In this document: positions 60,076-64,000 of the stretch, piece by piece | How the letters are laid out: every line of letters starts with the position of its first letter | Position numbering within the stretch: the first letter of the stretch is position 1 | Origin: Tubiluchus corallicola | Taxonomy: Eukaryota; Priapulida; Priapulimorpha; Priapulimorphida; Tubiluchidae | Length of the DNA stretch: 64,000 nucleotides | NCBI GenBank assembly: GCA_030141605.1 | Contig: JAQGDQ010000793.1 | Location: 31,150 to 95,149, forward strand | Direction of reading: 5' to 3' | Notes under the pieces: generated by a model | The model's database searches: none | The model's input: the letters and a program-made list of their open reading frames with translations, nothing else | Told to the model about the DNA's origin: nothing | Translations under genes and position numbers: made by a program

Positions 60076-60435
60076 CGCGCAAAATACGCGGGTTCGTGTC
60101 GGTTGATCATATTTTTTAATCACCATTCTTCGGGCCTGAGGTGCCATTTTAAGACTTATTATGGAAACTGTTCTTTTTTTGCTACTGCTAAAAGTTTCGT
60201 TACACGATTGAGCCATTTCTTTTTCTTATTTTTTACTTTTCTTGATTTTACTGAAATGACGTAGCACGATTGATTTTACACTTACTGGTGTGTTGATTTG
60301 CTTCTTAAATTTGATTATTTTTCTAGTTTTTTTAAGTTTCTCTTTTTTGTGTAACGTAACAGTATTGGCAAATTTTACAAATGATATCTGTGATACACAT
60401 ACCTTAAAGTATGTATATAAGTGTTGTTATTAGTA
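60076..60435. other. intergenic sequence
   Basis: T-rich unique sequence; nothing recognised. Confidence 0.5.
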
Positions 60436-61232
60436 CAGGTTTTACATGTCAAATGTTAAGTCATATAAGACCTTCGTTAAGTCAAATGTAGACTTAGGTA
60501 ATTCAAATGTGTCTTGGTAACTCAAATGTAGACTTAGGTAGTTCAAATGTGTTAACAATGGTTTTCAACAAATCTTAAGCGTTTTTGGTAAGTCAAATGT
60601 AGACACATGTCAAGTCAAATGTCATATGTCTGTCTACATTTGACTTACCTAAGTCACATTTGAGTTGCCAAAACACATTCGAAATTCCTATGTCTACATT
60701 TGACTTACCTAAGTCACGTTTGAGTTGACAAAACACATTCGAAATTCCTGTGTCTACATTTGACTTACCTAAGTCACATTTGAGTTACCAAAACACATTC
60801 GAAATTCCTGTGTCTACATTTGACTTACCTAAGTCACATTTGAACTTTCCTGTGTCTACATTTGACTTACTTAAGTCACATTTGACTTACCTAAGTCACA
60901 TTTGAACTTTCCTGTGTCTACATTTGACTTACCTAAGTCACATTTGAACTTTCCTATGTCTACATTTGACTTACCTAAGTCACATTTGAACTTTCCTGTG
61001 TCTACATTTGACTTACCTAACTCACATTTGAACTTTCCTGTGTCTACATTTGACTTACCTAAGTCACATTTGAACTTTCCTATGTCTACATTTGACTTAC
61101 CTAACTCACATTTGAACTTTCCTATGTCTACATTTGACTTACCTAAGTCACATTTGAACTTTCCTATGTCTACATTTGACTTACCTAACTCACATTTGAA
61201 CTTTCCTGTGTCTACATTTGACGTGTAAAACC
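60436..61232. mobile_element. TIR element family K made of 42-bp repeats
   Basis: Left end CAGGTTTTACATGTCAAATG and inverted right end (minus strand ATAGGTTTTACACGTCAAAT). TCAAATGTAGACTTAGGTAA words on the left face the inverted TTGACTTACCTAAGTCACAT on the right. About 600-1232 of this stretch is a tandem array of CTAAGTCACATTTGAACTTT/CCTGTGTCTACATTTGACTTAC units, again the subterminal sequence. Confidence 0.8.
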
Positions 61233-61585
61233 TATATTAATGGACTATAAGAAAAACGATGTAGCTGATTGATCAACATCAGTTACTAATCTTAGCATGA
61301 TCTCAAAATTATGCTATAATTAGACTAATTAAGCTATAATTAGGTGAATTATTATGCCGATATGCGCAGTTATCGGTCTTTCTCAAAAATTTGATCGTTT
61401 CCACACGCATATTTGCCACCGGCGGTTAATTTTTCGAATCGGGCCCGTCGGGAGGAAAGGGCGGGGGGGCAAAAAACCACCAGAAATGACCGTTTTTCAC
61501 AAAGATTTGCAAAACTTATACCTCTTATTTCTGGAGAATGGGAACATTCCTAGGGCAGTGCTGGTAACAGTTAGATAACACGTTC
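61233..61585. other. intergenic sequence before duplicated segment 2
   Basis: Contains a 74-codon frame (61354-61578) starting MPICAVIGLSQ that I do not recognise; no supporting splice or family signal was seen. Confidence 0.35.
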
Positions 61586-64000
61586 TATGGTGGGTGTAGT
61601 ATATGGTGTGGTGTGGTGTAATGTGGTATGGTATTGTGTGGTGTGGTTGGTATGGTATGGTGTAGTGTGGTATGGTGTGGTGTGGTATGGTGTAGAGTGG
61701 TATGGTGTGGTGTGGTATGGTATGGTATGGTATGGTGTGGTGTGGCATGATATAGTATGGTGTGGTGTAGTGTGGTATGGTGTAGTGTGGTGTGGTATGG
61801 TGTGGTGTGGTATGGTACGATGTAGTGTGGTGCGGTGTGGTGTAGTGTGGTATGGTGTAGTGTGATATGGTGTAGTATGGTATGATATAGTGTGGTGTGG
61901 TGTAGTGTGGTGTGGTGTGATGTGCTATGGTATGGTATGGTATGGTATGGTATGGTATGGTCTAGGACGAGGTAGTATATTGCACTATGGTGCAGTGGCA
62001 AGGTGTATTTCTTACACTGACTATTTATATATATATATTTACTTGTTTCTTTCTTACTTACAGTTAGATAAACTAAGCCGTTTAACTAGCACGTTCCAGA
62101 ATTGAAGAAAATGTTACACATCCAGAAACAGTTTATGTGCATGACACCAATAAATGTGTTTGACTGGCCAACATTTGGTGACTCCACTACAGAACAGGTA
62201 AATACTAGGGATCTTAAATCGCAAGAAAAAATAAAGCACCACGTGTGTTGTTCTAACGCAAATTAATTCGTTAGTTTTTATGATTTCAATTTGCCTGTTT
62301 AATTAAACAGTCTCTTGGTAATTGTCACTTTTAAAAAAGTTATTCTAATTCTAAATGTCGGGAATAATATACGGTAGGTGCCGCTTAATAGTCTCACTAT
62401 GGGATGGAAGCGTTTTGACCCAATTAACTGACTTAGTTAATTAGCTGACAGGTGTAGTATTAGTTCGTATGAGTCATCAACTCTTCAGCTTGGTATGCAC
62501 TGCAAAGACTGCAAGAGATTTAAAGGACAAGAAAAGGGGTACCTGAAGTAGGCTTCAGAAACTTTATAGCAATTTCATGCGTATATCTTACTCGCACTGA
62601 AAGGAATTTTCTCATTTTAAATCTCCGGCAATATTGTTCCGAAGTCGCCATTACATGACGTCATGCGCCAAACGTAAATCAAGGGAAGAAAAGGCAATGT
62701 TAAATTATGTCTCAAAAGACTTTCCGTGCAAATCTATATTACTTAGATTTTCGCTTACCTGCTAGAAAGACTTATGTAACTAGAAAAGAACTAAGTATTT
62801 AAAATGTTTTCACCAATTTTGCTGACTCACCCTCCTGGGTGCACCACTCAGTAACCAAAAACGTATTTTTAATCTTATTGACAAGATACAGTAATTTTAA
62901 ATTTTATTTAGTTAGTGAAGTGTGCGCTACCAATGCTCTTATTATATTTTCAAACTTTACAAAATGTTATCTAAACTTGTTTCACATGACCTTTCGTGAA
63001 AATGGCTGCGTCTAACGGTCATCGCGGGAGTTTAAATTTACATGTTTTATACAGCGTGACTGCCGATTGAAGTCCTGCACGCAAAAAGGTAGTATGTAAG
63101 TGATATAAAATTTCAAAACGAATTTTTTAATCTTTATGTTTATGAAAGGTTTTCTTGTGCTTTAAATGTTTCATGCTACCTGCTGCATTGTTCAAAATTA
63201 ACTCTTACTTGCTCTTTGATGTTCACGCTTATAAAATCAAAAAGAAAACCGACACATTACTGCAGCTGCATCGGTGGCATAATAGCAACAGTTAACTGAT
63301 TAAACGTTCTGTGAAAACAGCAAGAGCTTCAAAAGCAAACCACTAGACAAGTGATTAAATGTTTATACTCCATAAATTCTCCGGCAAAGAGGTTAATTGC
63401 ACCATCTAGTGGGATTCAAAGCAAAAATGCCAGGCATATTGGCACTTGATAAACATACCTGCTTGCTATCAAAATTTTTAATAAACTAATAGCGGTTTTA
63501 CTGCAGGACAAAATCAAGTAATATGCAAGATCTTTTTTAAGACACTTTTTACTGGTGGTTCGAAAATCTTTCAAACTCAATTCAAATTCGAATAGTGAAA
63601 TTCGGTTCGATTCGAATTCGAAGGTCACAAATTCGGTTTGATTCGAATTCGCAGGTCACAAATTCGATTCGATTCAACTTCAGTTTTTGGTAGAGAATCC
63701 TCACCTCTAATGTTCGTCAGTCAAATGACACCTTGGCGAAAAAACAAAATGGTAAAATACGATACACTCACATTTCGGTTTGCCAAACCCTACCTTTACG
63801 GGTATCGGAAGAATTTGACAAAATTTGTACCGTTAAAATGTCCCACATAGTACTACGAACACAGTCAATTGTTTCGCCTTGATGACCGCTAGTTGGCGGG
63901 CCGTTGCTTTGTTTACGTCATTAAACCCTGTTTACAAGCAAACTGTACATACTGTGGATGCGCCCAGTCCAGGCAAAGAAACGGCAAACATCAGTATTGA
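61586..64000 (+). repeat. large direct repeat, copy 2 (runs off the right edge)
   Basis: The microsatellite (61586-61967) and everything from CTAGGACGAGGTAGTATATT to base 64000 match 51940-54304 almost base for base. This includes a forward repeat H arm at about 62527-63172, TTCGAAT-rich sequence and the start of a family B element at 63763. The non-LTR fragment preceding copy 1 is absent here, placing the left breakpoint in the microsatellite. Confidence 0.93.

Noticed and set aside
61354-61578. Small frame beginning MPICAVIGLSQ, slightly reminiscent of a THAP-domain start
   Set aside because: The spacing of Cys and the His/Cys pair does not fit, and there is no continuing exon or conserved motif.
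51940-64000. LTR retrotransposon with 2.4-kb LTRs around the FYVE gene
   Set aside because: No primer-binding site, polypurine tract, gag or pol was found, and the repeat starts in a microsatellite and not with TG...CA; a segmental duplication fits better.

Overview
The window is genomic DNA from an animal, most likely an invertebrate. It carries intron-rich genes with GT-AG introns and metazoan-specific proteins, CpG is not obviously depleted, and introns and gene gaps are packed with minisatellites, short inverted-repeat transposons and pieces of non-LTR retrotransposons. I cannot name the phylum. Nothing bacterial or organellar was seen.

Layout. (1) 136-23682, plus strand: the C-terminal 1,390 codons of BPTF/NURF301, the large subunit of the NURF chromatin remodeller. 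It spans 19 exons whose phases all join, ending in two PHD fingers and a bromodomain; the 5' part of the gene lies left of the window. (2) 26851-34350, minus strand: a complete mLST8 (GbetaL), the WD40 subunit of the TOR complexes, with 8 coding exons and 316 aa, convergent with BPTF. (3) 35830-44112, plus strand: a complete RNPS1, the SR-like RRM protein of the exon-junction/ASAP complex, with 6 coding exons and 246 aa. It is head-to-head with mLST8 across about 1.5 kb. mLST8 and RNPS1 are also close neighbours on human 16p13.3 (from memory), so this linkage may be old. (4) 44.1-56.4 kb: a gene-poor, transposon-rich stretch with a decayed CR1/L2-like retrotransposon, several inverted-repeat elements and a large recent duplication. 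(5) 56473-58758, plus strand: an uninterrupted reading frame for a double-FYVE-finger protein of rabenosyn-5/Vac1 type. It lies between two direct copies of a dispersed repeat and inside a segment bounded by near-identical direct repeats (about 51.7-54.3 kb and 61.6-64.0 kb).

The three multi-exon genes serve chromatin remodelling, TOR signalling and mRNA processing. No operon-like coupling is suggested beyond the shared mLST8/RNPS1 promoter interval.

The most unusual theme is the repeat landscape. At least five unrelated TA-flanked terminal-inverted-repeat elements (about 5.9-7.6, 42.7-43.7, 44.4-46.2, 46.8-47.7 and 60.4-61.2 kb) have interiors made of minisatellite whose unit is the element's own terminal or subterminal sequence. 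Other highlights are two transposon families with unrelated ends but the same core, a phase-symmetric exon whose skipping would fuse two PHD fingers into one, and a probable 9.7-kb tandem duplication that includes the FYVE gene and runs off the right edge. Identities, copy numbers and splice sites were read by eye.
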